64,000 nucleotides of DNA, from assembly GCF_964355755.1 (NCBI RefSeq), contig NC_092676.1:29711871-29775870 (forward strand). Reading direction: 5' to 3'. Of this stretch, positions 56,318 to 64,000 are shown one piece after another. The position numbers and the translations under genes are program-made. This stretch comes from Antedon mediterranea. Lineage: Eukaryota; Echinodermata; Crinoidea; Comatulida; Antedonidae. The first letter of the stretch is position 1. Each line of letters starts with the position of its first letter. The notes under the pieces are model-generated. The model searched no databases. It was not told where the DNA came from and saw only the letters and a list, made by a program, of their open reading frames with translations.

Positions 56318-59300
56318 CTGGAGAAAAAAAAAGGGAATATGTTTTCTTTATTCAATAATCAAGGTCAGAAAATAAATTTCATATTAAAAAACAACCAGTT
56401 GCATTTATCTAACACGTACGTTTTGTACGAGATCCGAACTAGTTAGTTTAAACGGTCCTTAAACATCACACCCAATTGTAACTTTATCCGGTCACGAGAC
56501 AGGAATTCGGGCTCAATGTGAACGTAGTGTAATACCTGGACACATTAACGATTATGACGTTATCATTGGTCATGCTCAGTAGATATTTATCAAGAGATAA
56601 GATGTTGTATAGCAATCATCATCTTATGTTACATTTATAGATCGTAACAATTCCTGATGACGTCACAAAGTGTTTTAAGCGTAATTCTAATCGAATTCAA
56701 TGGACATAAATAAGTATGCACTTTACGAAAGTAAAAACCAAACTTTGGTAAATAGTTTTTGTTTTACTTTTGTACGTCATGTTACGTTCTTACGCGTACC
56801 AGGGATCATAAATATAAACGTACGATAAAATTCTCTACGCGTACCGCGTATACTGATTAATACGCTTGGTTCCAACTATAGGACGAACACAATGACGTAA
56901 GCGAAACGCTAGTAATGTAATCCTTGTTCCCACTAGAGACACAACACAAGGACGTAACGCAACGTAAGGGATTTGACCAATCACAAGCGATGGATTATTC
57001 GAAAAGTCGCTTGTCATTGGTCAACACGTTTGCGTTGCGCGTACGTCTCTAGTGTGAACCACGTTATAGGACGTAAGCGAAACGCCGGTAATTTAACCAA
57101 TCACGACGCGACGGACGTCCTTGCGCTGCGTCCAAGTGGAAACCAAGCTTTATTCCTTACAAAGACCTTACCTTTTCAATTTCAGCATACTGTCGGCTCT
57201 TCCAAAGGAATTCGGAAACAACAGCAAATAGGCTAAATGCAATGCCAATAACAAGCACAACAAACACTCCGCCAATGTTCTCATAGCCTAGACGGTTGTC
57301 ATCGTCGCCTATTTCATAAGCTTTGCAAGTATCACTCTTGTAGTTACCTTTCTGCCACCATTTATTCTCCATTTCTATCAGAGTACCATTCTCTTGAAGC
57401 TGAAGAATAGATTGAGTGAGTCTGTCCCTTAATTTTGATCCTTAAAAGAAAACGTGTATACGTTAGACCGGAATAATATATAAACAAAACATAGATTAGC
57501 CTGTTTATTACCTCTAACCGGAATAATATATAAACAAAACATAGATTAGCCTGTTTATTACCTCTAACCGGAATAATATATTTTAACAAAACATAGATTA
57601 GCCTGTTTATTACCTCTAACCGGAATATTTATACCTGGAAATTATCAAAGTACAGACATCATACAGTGTATATATATTTGTTTGTTTGTTCGTGATTGGA
57701 GAAAGATATTCTCTTCTCTCTGTGCCAACCAGAAACAGCTCTTAGTCGCCTTAAATTGTTTGAGACTACATCTGAAGTACGCATTGGTTAATTGTGGTCA
57801 GACTAGTTTCCTACTAGCTTTTTTAAAACCATATTTAATGAGGGTGATCCATCCAGCTAGATGCTCTACATAAACAAGTCTTTGGGAGTGGAGTAATTTG
57901 GTCCTTAGAAAAAATCCTGACATGTGACGGGACTTGAACCCAGGACCCTTTGAGTGGTAGCCAAGCATCATAACCACCAAGCTTTTGTGCTATTAGTCCT
58001 TTTGATAATAATCATACAAAATGTAATCATTAAATAATGTCCTAAGCAGCGTTCCGTACTTACCAAGTGGGGTTCCAATTCCATAACTAATTGTATTTAA
58101 TAGACCACCAATCCTCGTCAGATTTCGACAGTATTGTGAAATATAATATTCAGTAGCCGTAGACTCCATTAAGAAGGCGTAATCTTCATCGGCACTTAAA
58201 ACCCGATTTACTCCTTCTTCTTCCGTCTTCACAAACACCTCTGGTTTGTTTGACATAAATTGCCACATCTTTTCAAATGTCGGAATACTCGATCTCTAAA
58301 AGAAATAACACGACTTTTAGATTAAGGATAGATATTTTGTTTCTGTATTATACATTCACAGGAAAGATACATATCTCAGGGCTAACCCGGCATCTCTCTC
58401 TTAAGCTCTGTCTACACTATCAAACTAGTTTGACAAAAAAAGTGTGATGTCCCCAAATATGGTAGTGATATGACCAAAGATGGTAGTGATATGACATCAC
58501 TATGTCCAACGTATGGGCACATCACATTTTGTTGTCAAATAAAGTTTGATAGTGTAGGCAGAGTAGCTTTACAGGCCAGTTTGAAAATGTAGTTTACCAG
58601 TACTATTCCGGTTATTTTGATACACCATGTGGAGGATGCGTGCCACATAGCAAACAAATACCGAACAAATATTCAACCAATGTCGTTTTCTTTTGAAAAA
58701 CAAAGACCTAAAGCTTTTTCTAAACTATCAAACTAGTTTGACAAAAAAAATATGATGTGCCCAAACATGGTAATGATATGACATCATCGTGTTCATAAAT
58801 GGACACATCACATACAGTTTGATAGTGTAGACAGAGCTTTATAGAAACGAAAACACAAAGTCTGATTGAAAATGAAAAATGTTAATTTCACACAATTCAA
58901 TTTGCAGCGCGTTGATAACGATCTGTAAATGCAACATAATTACTAAAATGCAAAAATGCTGAGATACTAACATAGGGTTATCATACTCCAATCAAATGAA
59001 AATACTTTAACTGTTTGTGAGATAAGGATCGAGTAATTATATAAAGATATTCTTGGAATTTTGTATTCACATAATTATTATCTAGTGGTATTAATTATAA
59101 TTTAGTGTATTATCGTATCATTGCTCTTTATCATCACATTTTTATTTTTTAATTTGTGTCAGTTATGTGTCATTTTTTGTAAATAGTTTTTGAATCATAA
59201 GTAAATGATAACTTTTATAAAACACCAATCAAAGTATTGTATCCGTTTTAAAAATAAAGTTGTTATGATTATCACCTCCTCTTCTTCTTGATATGAGAGG

Positions 59301-62300
59301 AATTATTCAATTTGCTGGTTGGGTTGCATTGCTTGTCTGAAGATGGTGATTACGATAAGGATTATGATAATGATTAGAAAATGATTATGAAAATGAGTAG
59401 ACAATGATTGCGATAATGTAACGCATGGCAAGATGAAATCATTGTCAAATGCGCATAATTAAACATTTTTAAAACGTTATCATAACTTATAGAAAAATGT
59501 TAAATAATCTCAATAAACTGAACAAACCTTTAAAAATAATTCTGTGGCGCCACTTGATAATGTCCCGTACTCAATTGCCGTCTGCCTTGCAAGATCCTCT
59601 GCGTTCTGGATAGGTGACGTCATCCGGTTCACTGTCAAAAATGCCGCCAAATTCGCAGTATACGAGCATAAAAGAATTAGTGAGAAAAACCAATAGAATC
59701 CACTCAATGCCCGAGTCGAGAACGCCTTCGGTGTCAACTCAGATCCCTGTTGCATGATACCTCCAAAGGAGAACCACATGCAGTTTAGAAAGGTGAATTG
59801 ATTCTCAACAACATCGCATTCTGGGTTGCACGGGTGAGAGTTGTACCATTCGTAAGGGCTAAATCTTGCCACTAAAAACAACATGATACTGACGCTAAGA
59901 AAGGCTATAAGTATGTATAGCCAGACGTCGAATGATAGAGGGTTTAAGAAGGAGAATATTCCAGGACTCTTGGCTTCGTGGATGTTATACAGAATACTCA
60001 AACCTAGGTATTTATATGGCTTCGAGAAACCGATGACCTTCTCTCGTGCTAGGTTGATTGTCAGAGGAGCTACTGCCAAATCCGCTTTCTAAAAAAACAA
60101 CATAGTTGTAAACAAAACAAAAATTCTGTCTATCAACTTGTGTCTTAAATAATCAACACCGTACAGTTTACTCGGGAGTTTCTAGGTTTTGTATATATTG
60201 TTTTTTTAATTTATTTTTCATAATAATCTCTTTTTTTCGGCTTTTTCGAATAAAGAATAATTATAACAAAATAGTCTGTATTGTTCAACATAATTAAAAA
60301 GAAAAAAAAATGTAAAGATCATGCAACAAATGGAGCTTACTTTATCTATGAGTTCTCCAACCATTCCATTCCATTTGCCAGTTTTCGGATCCAGTATGCC
60401 ATAGTTACCATCTTCCACTAATGTCAAGTTGTACTCAAAGTCCAACATCTGAGCTAAGTAATCAAGCAGCTCAATACAATAGCCTTCATACTCCACACCT
60501 TCACTTACTGATGTATCCTTCACCATTACAAACGGTTTTGCCTAAAACCACATATACAGACAAACAATTAAAGCGGACAGTGGGTTTTGTATATAACATC
60601 AGGGAAAGAAGAGTGAAAGACTCAATATATTTTTCCATGATACTAACACATCTTGTTTACCTGATCACACAGAAAAGAGCTACCGTAACTTGACAGTTAG
60701 TAAGATGTTTACCCTACTCTGACGTAATCGTACCTTTTGCTAATTATATTAAGAATACTTCGAAAATATACGAAAGTAATTCTTGAGTGTGACTGTCGAA
60801 CTCACCCCCTCCAGATCACCTAGCCTGGCGTTCATACCTCTAAACTACCGAGCTAGCGCTAGGGTTATCGATCCCACGGAAGCAGAGAGTGCTGCCACAC
60901 TAATGATGCATGATTATTACTAATGTACCATTAGATATAATTCACAAAACTTACCAGTACCGATGTGACTCGAAGTCTTTTCTTGATAACATTGGGGTTT
61001 TGCCCTGGTTCCTCTTTTCTTTTTACCAATCCGCTAGTCGTGTTCCAAGTACCAAAGTTTATTTTAGCCTCAGGTGTATATTCATAAATATAAAAATGAA
61101 CATCTTCTCGCATTCCGTTTGAATTGAAGCTAAATGGTCCCGTTACACCATTGTATCCAGATGCTCCCTTTCCATACAAAAATAAAACATTGTTGGTTAT
61201 TTGTGAAATCATTAGAAGAACTGCGCATATTTAGGCCTGTAGGCCTGTTATAAATTGTCTTTTTGTGGTCTTGGACCCGTTTCTACAGACAATCTTTATA
61301 AAAAAGATTGTGTTTCCGCTAAAAATTGGAAAGCGTTCTTTTAAAAAGGGATTCAAACGAACAAGACCGAAATTAATTGGATATTTCATAAACCGTATTT
61401 AAAATCGGTTCTTTTTTATGTGGACCAGTTTCTTTTGTACAAGAATTACATATAGAGAAAGTACCGGTACTACTGTATTTAAATGTTATTTGTGTTATCT
61501 TGCTTAGTAGAAACGACTGTATACGAGTTCTGTAATTGTAATATTTATTACATAAGATAAGATAAGTTTGTTTTGTTTAGCTCAATCCTTCTTGTTGAAA
61601 GGTGGATTTCGGTAAAACAAACAACCGTGAGCAGATCTTGGCTCATCGTCACCTTTTGACTCTAGTCTACTTTAAAGCTCAGGTACAGGCATGAATTTTA
61701 AATATAATATTTGGTTAATTGTACATAAATCAAATATTTGTAACAGAAATCAAGACGAAAAAATATCAATTTCCCGTAATATGGTCAAATACAAAATTTG
61801 GCAAAATTCTTCCATAAAAACCAGGATAATTTTGTTTCAGTAGTTTAGGTAGTTAACCTAATGTAATAACATGTCTGGTGACTCCCTAGACGGTGAAAAA
61901 AGATGGTGGATATACAGTGGATAATTTTTGCTATAGCATGAAAATAAAAATCTGAAGTTGAATAAAAATATCAGAAATGTAATATTTAAGTTATATTACC
62001 TATATTTAGTCATCTGATAACATTTTTTACCACACCGTTTATTTTTCATAGCTTTTTAAAACGCCTCTCTATTTACAAAATTTGTGTACAAAAGAATAGA
62101 GATTTTACTGTGTAATTTGAACTATCCCCCCACTGATTAGAAAGTGCTTATTTTCAACAAGCTCGTGTAACACAAATAAAATCCCAAAAATTATGAAACA
62201 TAGGGTTAACTATAGATCGATAATTATTGGAATGTATGATCAATAGACATTTTTTGCCCGCACTTGGCCTTTAAGCAACATCAATTAGCACTTTAAAGTC

Positions 62301-63684
62301 GTATATTAGCAATGATAATATACAGACGATGATGTGATACGGTTATTTACCTTACGTAACGCGTTGAACATCTTAGTGCTGTGTCGCCACGTTTCATTTG
62401 TGATTATTGAATCACAATCTACGTCTCTAGGTTTCTTGATCTCTTTACCTTGTTGCTTGCTTATATCTAAAGCACGATCAACTAATTTCACCGCATCGTA
62501 CATCAGAGCTGACTGAATCTAAATTGAAAACGAATATTATTCAGGTCACTTAGTTCAACCATTTCTTCCTAATGTTTTTGAATTTCAGTAATTACATTGA
62601 ACTCATTAAGAATTAATTTTCTCATTCAACTTTGCAATCTGATTATTTACAAAGTATACATTTCAGTATTTGAAGTAGATAGTTGTTACATAATCAAAAC
62701 TATATGGTTTGAAGCTGTTAACAATGGCGAACGAACCGGGTAATGTAGTTCTTGCTCATGGCGCTGTGGACTCAATTCAGATGTTAAACTTTTCAACTAC
62801 ACGCTTCTCCCCTAAAGGGTCATGTCATTGTAGCCAATTAAGGCGCTTTGCCATGGTCCACGACCGTGACGGTGCACTGTGAACTAGTACACCGGGGTAA
62901 CCTAAATGATCAAAAAGCGACCAAAAAATAGGATTCTGATTTTAAAAAAAAAGTGTTCCTTAAGCTCTGTCTACACTATCAAACCTTATGTGACAAAAAA
63001 TGTGATGTGCTCATAAATGGACATTTTTGTTGTCAAACTAGTTTGATAGTGCAGACAGAGCTTTACTTGGTCGGTCGGGTATTTGTAGTAAGTAGTATTT
63101 CTACTTAAAAAAAAAATATATTGATGCCAGTAAAGTATATAATCACAATGTTGTAAATGAAAAATTGAGTATACCGTCAACCTAGATATGCCATTATTCA
63201 TTTCAACTACATCACTGAGCATGCGTATTGACTCCTCTTCCGTGTCAAATAACTGTAATGACGTCACTCTTAATCCTATTCCCATATAATCGTCAAATAT
63301 TCTTGAATACAGATGAAAATCCTAGCAAAATTGATACAGAAATAATTATTTGAAATAAATAATTACACCTTTGACCTATGTTTATGTGCGTCACAGGATG
63401 ACATTTCGACTCGACGGCAGTGTAGACGCAAGGCGCATCGTACAAAATGAAAGGTCGATGTTAGTAAAACAAAATGTCGTGAGTGACTATGAATAGGCGG
63501 ATTTACTTAATATCTCAGAGACAGAAAGACTATCGACGGATAGTGGACTATTAAAAGTAGGTCAAAACATACGGGGCGCCGTTCGGGACATTACTCATGT
63601 CCCGAACGGCGCGCCGTCAAAATGGATACTTACAAACGATGTAAATATCAGGTGATAATATTCAAACATAAGATTTTCACTCAT
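56180..63684 (-). CDS. Gene 2: kainate-type ionotropic glutamate receptor subunit, 9 spliced exons, 5' end outside window
   Basis: Paralogue of gene 1 on the opposite strand, facing it tail to tail. Exons in transcript order: 63684-63634, 63321-63175, 62518-62351, 61167-60955, 60541-60341, 60088-59528, 58295-58064, 57440-57172, 56317-56180. All junctions are GT/AG with consistent phases, giving 659 residues. The signal peptide and roughly the first 200 residues lie to the right of the window. Domains: end of amino-terminal domain (1-175), S1, M1, pore loop with MQQGSE (Q373), M3 [10 protein letters not shown]2, M4, and a 45-residue basic tail. Ligand positions P268, T270, R275, A441, T442 and E491 are all present. 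A Gly (G280) replaces the Asp of the family's IDFSKP motif. Probably functional: no stop or frameshift in nine exons. Confidence 0.92.
56864..57151. mobile_element. Nested family B MITEs beside gene 2 splice site
   Basis: Outer termini are GCTTGGTTCCAACTATAGGA and CAAGTGGAAACCAAGCTTTA. An inner full copy, about 56919-57060 (TTGTTCCCACTAGAGACACA to CTCTAGTGTGAACCACG), interrupts it, and sequence around AAGCGAAACGC is present on both sides of the insert. The right end is 21 bp from the gene 2 exon at 57172. Confidence 0.8.
57172..57440 (-). CDS. Gene 2 exon: end of S2 and M4
   Basis: Acceptor TTTTCTTTTAAG, donor GTAAGG, 269 bp; phase 1 in, phase 0 out. Encodes [35 protein letters not shown] (disulfide Cys), [11 protein letters not shown]4, then [12 protein letters not shown]. 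The usual GSPYRD turn reads GSKLRD here. A composite MITE starts about 21 bp into the following intron, and a three-copy 50-bp repeat lies just outside the acceptor. Confidence 0.94.
57467..57630. repeat. 50-bp tandem repeat, 3 units plus a partial
   Basis: Units start ACCGGAATAATATATAAACA and end TAGCCTGTTTATTACCTCTA. They lie 27 bp outside the acceptor of the gene 2 exon at 57440. Confidence 0.93.
57800..57990 (-). mobile_element. tRNA-derived SINE, minus strand
   Basis: On the minus strand AGCTTGGTGGTTATGATGC (A-box, 57983-57965) and GGTTCAAGTCC (B-box, 57940-57930) at tRNA spacing, followed by a body with TAGCTGGATGGATCACCCTC and a tail AAATATGGTTTTAAAAAAGC. Two clear polymerase III boxes but no intact tRNA cloverleaf, so a SINE rather than a tRNA gene. 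In the gene 2 intron. Confidence 0.7.
58064..58295 (-). CDS. Gene 2 exon: ligand-binding lobe S2
   Basis: Acceptor TTATTTCTTTTAG, donor GTAAGT, 232 bp; phase 0 in, phase 1 out, as in gene 1 exon K. Encodes [36 protein letters not shown] with ligand Glu491, [14 protein letters not shown] and YGIGTPL. Confidence 0.95.
58404..58568. mobile_element. MITE family A, copy in gene 2 intron
   Basis: AGCTCTGTCTACACTATCAA to GATAGTGTAGGCAGAGTAGC, flanked by TTA on both sides. Confidence 0.88.
58712..58838. mobile_element. MITE family A, second copy in same gene 2 intron
   Basis: AGCTTTTTCTAAACTATCAA to GATAGTGTAGACAGAGCT. It lies 143 bp from the previous copy, in the same orientation. Confidence 0.87.
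59528..60088 (-). CDS. Gene 2 exon: S1 end, M1, pore loop, M3, S2 start
   Basis: Acceptor GTTTTTTTAG, donor GTTTGT, 561 bp, the same length as gene 1 exon J. Contains [20 protein letters not shown] (R275 binds the glutamate carboxylate; G280 stands where D is usual), M1 from [23 protein letters not shown], the pore loop GGIMQQGSE with Gln373, [15 protein letters not shown], and [14 protein letters not shown]. Confidence 0.96.
60341..60541 (-). CDS. Gene 2 exon: ligand-binding lobe S1
   Basis: Acceptor TGTGGTTTTAG, donor GTAAGC, 67 codons, phase 0. Encodes [20 protein letters not shown], then [19 protein letters not shown] and [13 protein letters not shown]. Equivalent to gene 1 exon I. Confidence 0.94.
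60790..60856 (-). mobile_element. tRNA-like SINE head or tRNA relic, minus strand
   Basis: Minus strand TAGCTCGGTAGTTTAGAGG (A-box, 60855-60837) and GTGAGTTCGACAGTC (B-box-like, 60805-60791). The stems are imperfect. Lies in a gene 2 intron. Confidence 0.45.
60955..61167 (-). CDS. Gene 2 exon: amino-terminal domain plus linker, fused exon
   Basis: Acceptor TTGTATGGAAAG (purine-rich end, rather weak), donor GTAAGT, 71 codons, phase 0. Encodes [20 protein letters not shown], then [12 protein letters not shown] and RLRVTSVL. It covers what gene 1 splits into exons G and H, with no intron before FGTW. The [10 protein letters not shown] stretch of gene 1 is replaced by [10 protein letters not shown]. 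Confidence 0.9.
61672..61712. repeat. Dispersed repeat, also at window end
   Basis: TTTAAAGCTCAGGTACAGGC followed by ATGAATTTTAAATATAATAT recurs at 63960-64000 in the same orientation. At least 40 identical bases; the second copy is cut by the window edge. Confidence 0.85.
62351..62518 (-). CDS. Gene 2 exon: amino-terminal domain
   Basis: Acceptor TTTTCAATTTAG, donor GTAAAT, 56 codons, phase 0. Encodes [20 protein letters not shown], then [20 protein letters not shown]. Equivalent to gene 1 exon F ([15 protein letters not shown] ... [11 protein letters not shown]), with a slightly longer basic insert. Confidence 0.92.
62963..63062. mobile_element. MITE family A, short copy in gene 2 intron
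   Basis: AGCTCTGTCTACACTATCAA to GATAGTGCAGACAGAGCT, TTA on both sides. The interior is deleted, leaving about 100 bp. Confidence 0.88.
63175..63321 (-). CDS. Gene 2 exon: amino-terminal domain
   Basis: Acceptor ATTTTGCTAG, donor GTATAC, 49 codons, phase 0 in and out. Encodes [20 protein letters not shown], then [15 protein letters not shown]. It aligns with gene 1 exon E and with GRIK DL.ALDLE.Y....N.TGFRLL. It is more diverged than the channel exons. Confidence 0.88.
63571..63617. repeat. GC-rich hairpin beside gene 2 splice donor
   Basis: ACGGGGCGCCGTTCGGGACA.. pairs with ..TGTCCCGAACGGCGCGCCGT around a loop of about 5 bases (TACTC), one mismatch. It ends about 16 bases inside the intron that follows the 51-bp exon. 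Confidence 0.85.
63634..63684 (-). CDS. Gene 2 micro-exon (51 bp), amino-terminal domain
   Basis: On the minus strand: acceptor TTTTCTCCCAACAG, donor GTAAGT, 17 codons, phase 0. Encodes [17 protein letters not shown], equivalent to gene 1 exon D and to the GRIK segment ending YYHYFFTTL, one codon shorter than both. Confidence 0.85.
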
Positions 63685-64000
63685 CTGTTGGGAGAAAATA
63701 AAATTATATGAAATAGTAATACAGAAATAAGTTGCACGTTGAGTGTGTTATGCCGAATGTTGCACTGTGCAAGAAGGTTATAACGACGTTAGAGAAAAGC
63801 TATTATTTCGCCTTTAACCGTCTTGGGTGAGATTATGTGCAGTTAGGCCTACTACATTTATTAAAACCATCAACAAAAACCTTATTAATCCTAAAGAATC
63901 ATCGTAAAATCATAATAATCATTGTTATCATTATTTCCTTTGTGTTATATAATTATATGTTAAAGCTCAGGTACAGGCATGAATTTTAAATATAATATTT
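63685..64000. other. Gene 2 intron to window edge
   Basis: No further exon recognised. The preceding gene 2 exons must lie beyond 64000. Ends in the second copy of the dispersed repeat (63960-64000). Confidence 0.5.

Noticed and set aside
57930-57990. A genuine tRNA gene on the minus strand
   Set aside because: A and B boxes are good but acceptor and anticodon stems do not pair and a SINE-like body follows.

Overview
This is eukaryotic, AT-rich, intron-bearing animal DNA. Two convergent (tail-to-tail) kainate-type ionotropic glutamate receptor genes occupy the right half. The left half (1-31.9 kb) holds no gene I can support and is packed with transposable-element remnants, miniature inverted-repeat elements and tandem repeats. 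Frequent AGGCCTAG-type clusters, very repetitive introns and kainate-family receptors suggest a marine invertebrate, perhaps an echinoderm or related deuterostome. That guess rests on general impression only.

Layout. 1-4.1 kb: non-coding, with an ACC/ACA tract at 1.93-2.14 kb. 4.135-8.61 kb: a 4.5-kb foldback element whose left arm is interrupted by a dead minus-strand LINE (4.79-6.51 kb, apparent 8-bp target duplication) and whose centre carries a CR1/Jockey-like reverse-transcriptase relic (6.71-7.72 kb). 9.9-31.1 kb: two recurring MITE families (A: 3-bp TWA target sites; B: terminal GGTTCCCACT and internal inverted CCAAT motifs), palindromes at 17.5, 23.5 and 25.5 kb, a 2.3-kb foldback at 24.2-26.5 kb, a tRNA-derived SINE head, and a 25/27-bp minisatellite of about 45 units at 20.9-22.0 kb.

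Gene 1 (+, 31,950-51,732): 13 coding exons joined by hand. All junctions are GT/AG and phase-consistent, giving 857 residues from the start of the amino-terminal domain to a stop. Only the signal-peptide exon is missing. Its introns hold a 9.8-kb repeat-rich intron, a 17-bp, a 64-bp and a 40-bp tandem repeat, and several MITEs. The 64-bp and 40-bp arrays carry many decoy 3' splice signals, all of which would lead to premature stops.

Gene 2 (-, 63,684 down to 56,180, 5' end beyond the window): 9 coding exons, 659 residues, from mid amino-terminal domain to a stop. It is a paralogue of gene 1: the pore exon is 561 bp and the next exon 232 bp in both. Gene 2 lacks one intron that gene 1 has. It also has Gly where kainate receptors normally have the Asp of the allosteric sodium site.

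Both products should be plasma-membrane subunits of tetrameric glutamate-gated cation channels. Both keep the glutamate-binding Arg and Glu, an unedited Gln at the pore Q/R site, and the SYTANLAAF gate. As tail-to-tail paralogues they probably arose by local inverted duplication; co-assembly is possible but is inference. I found no CRISPR array, operon, or wholly new biological system. The most interesting signals are the splice-decoy minisatellites and the divergent ion/ligand-site residues between the two receptors.
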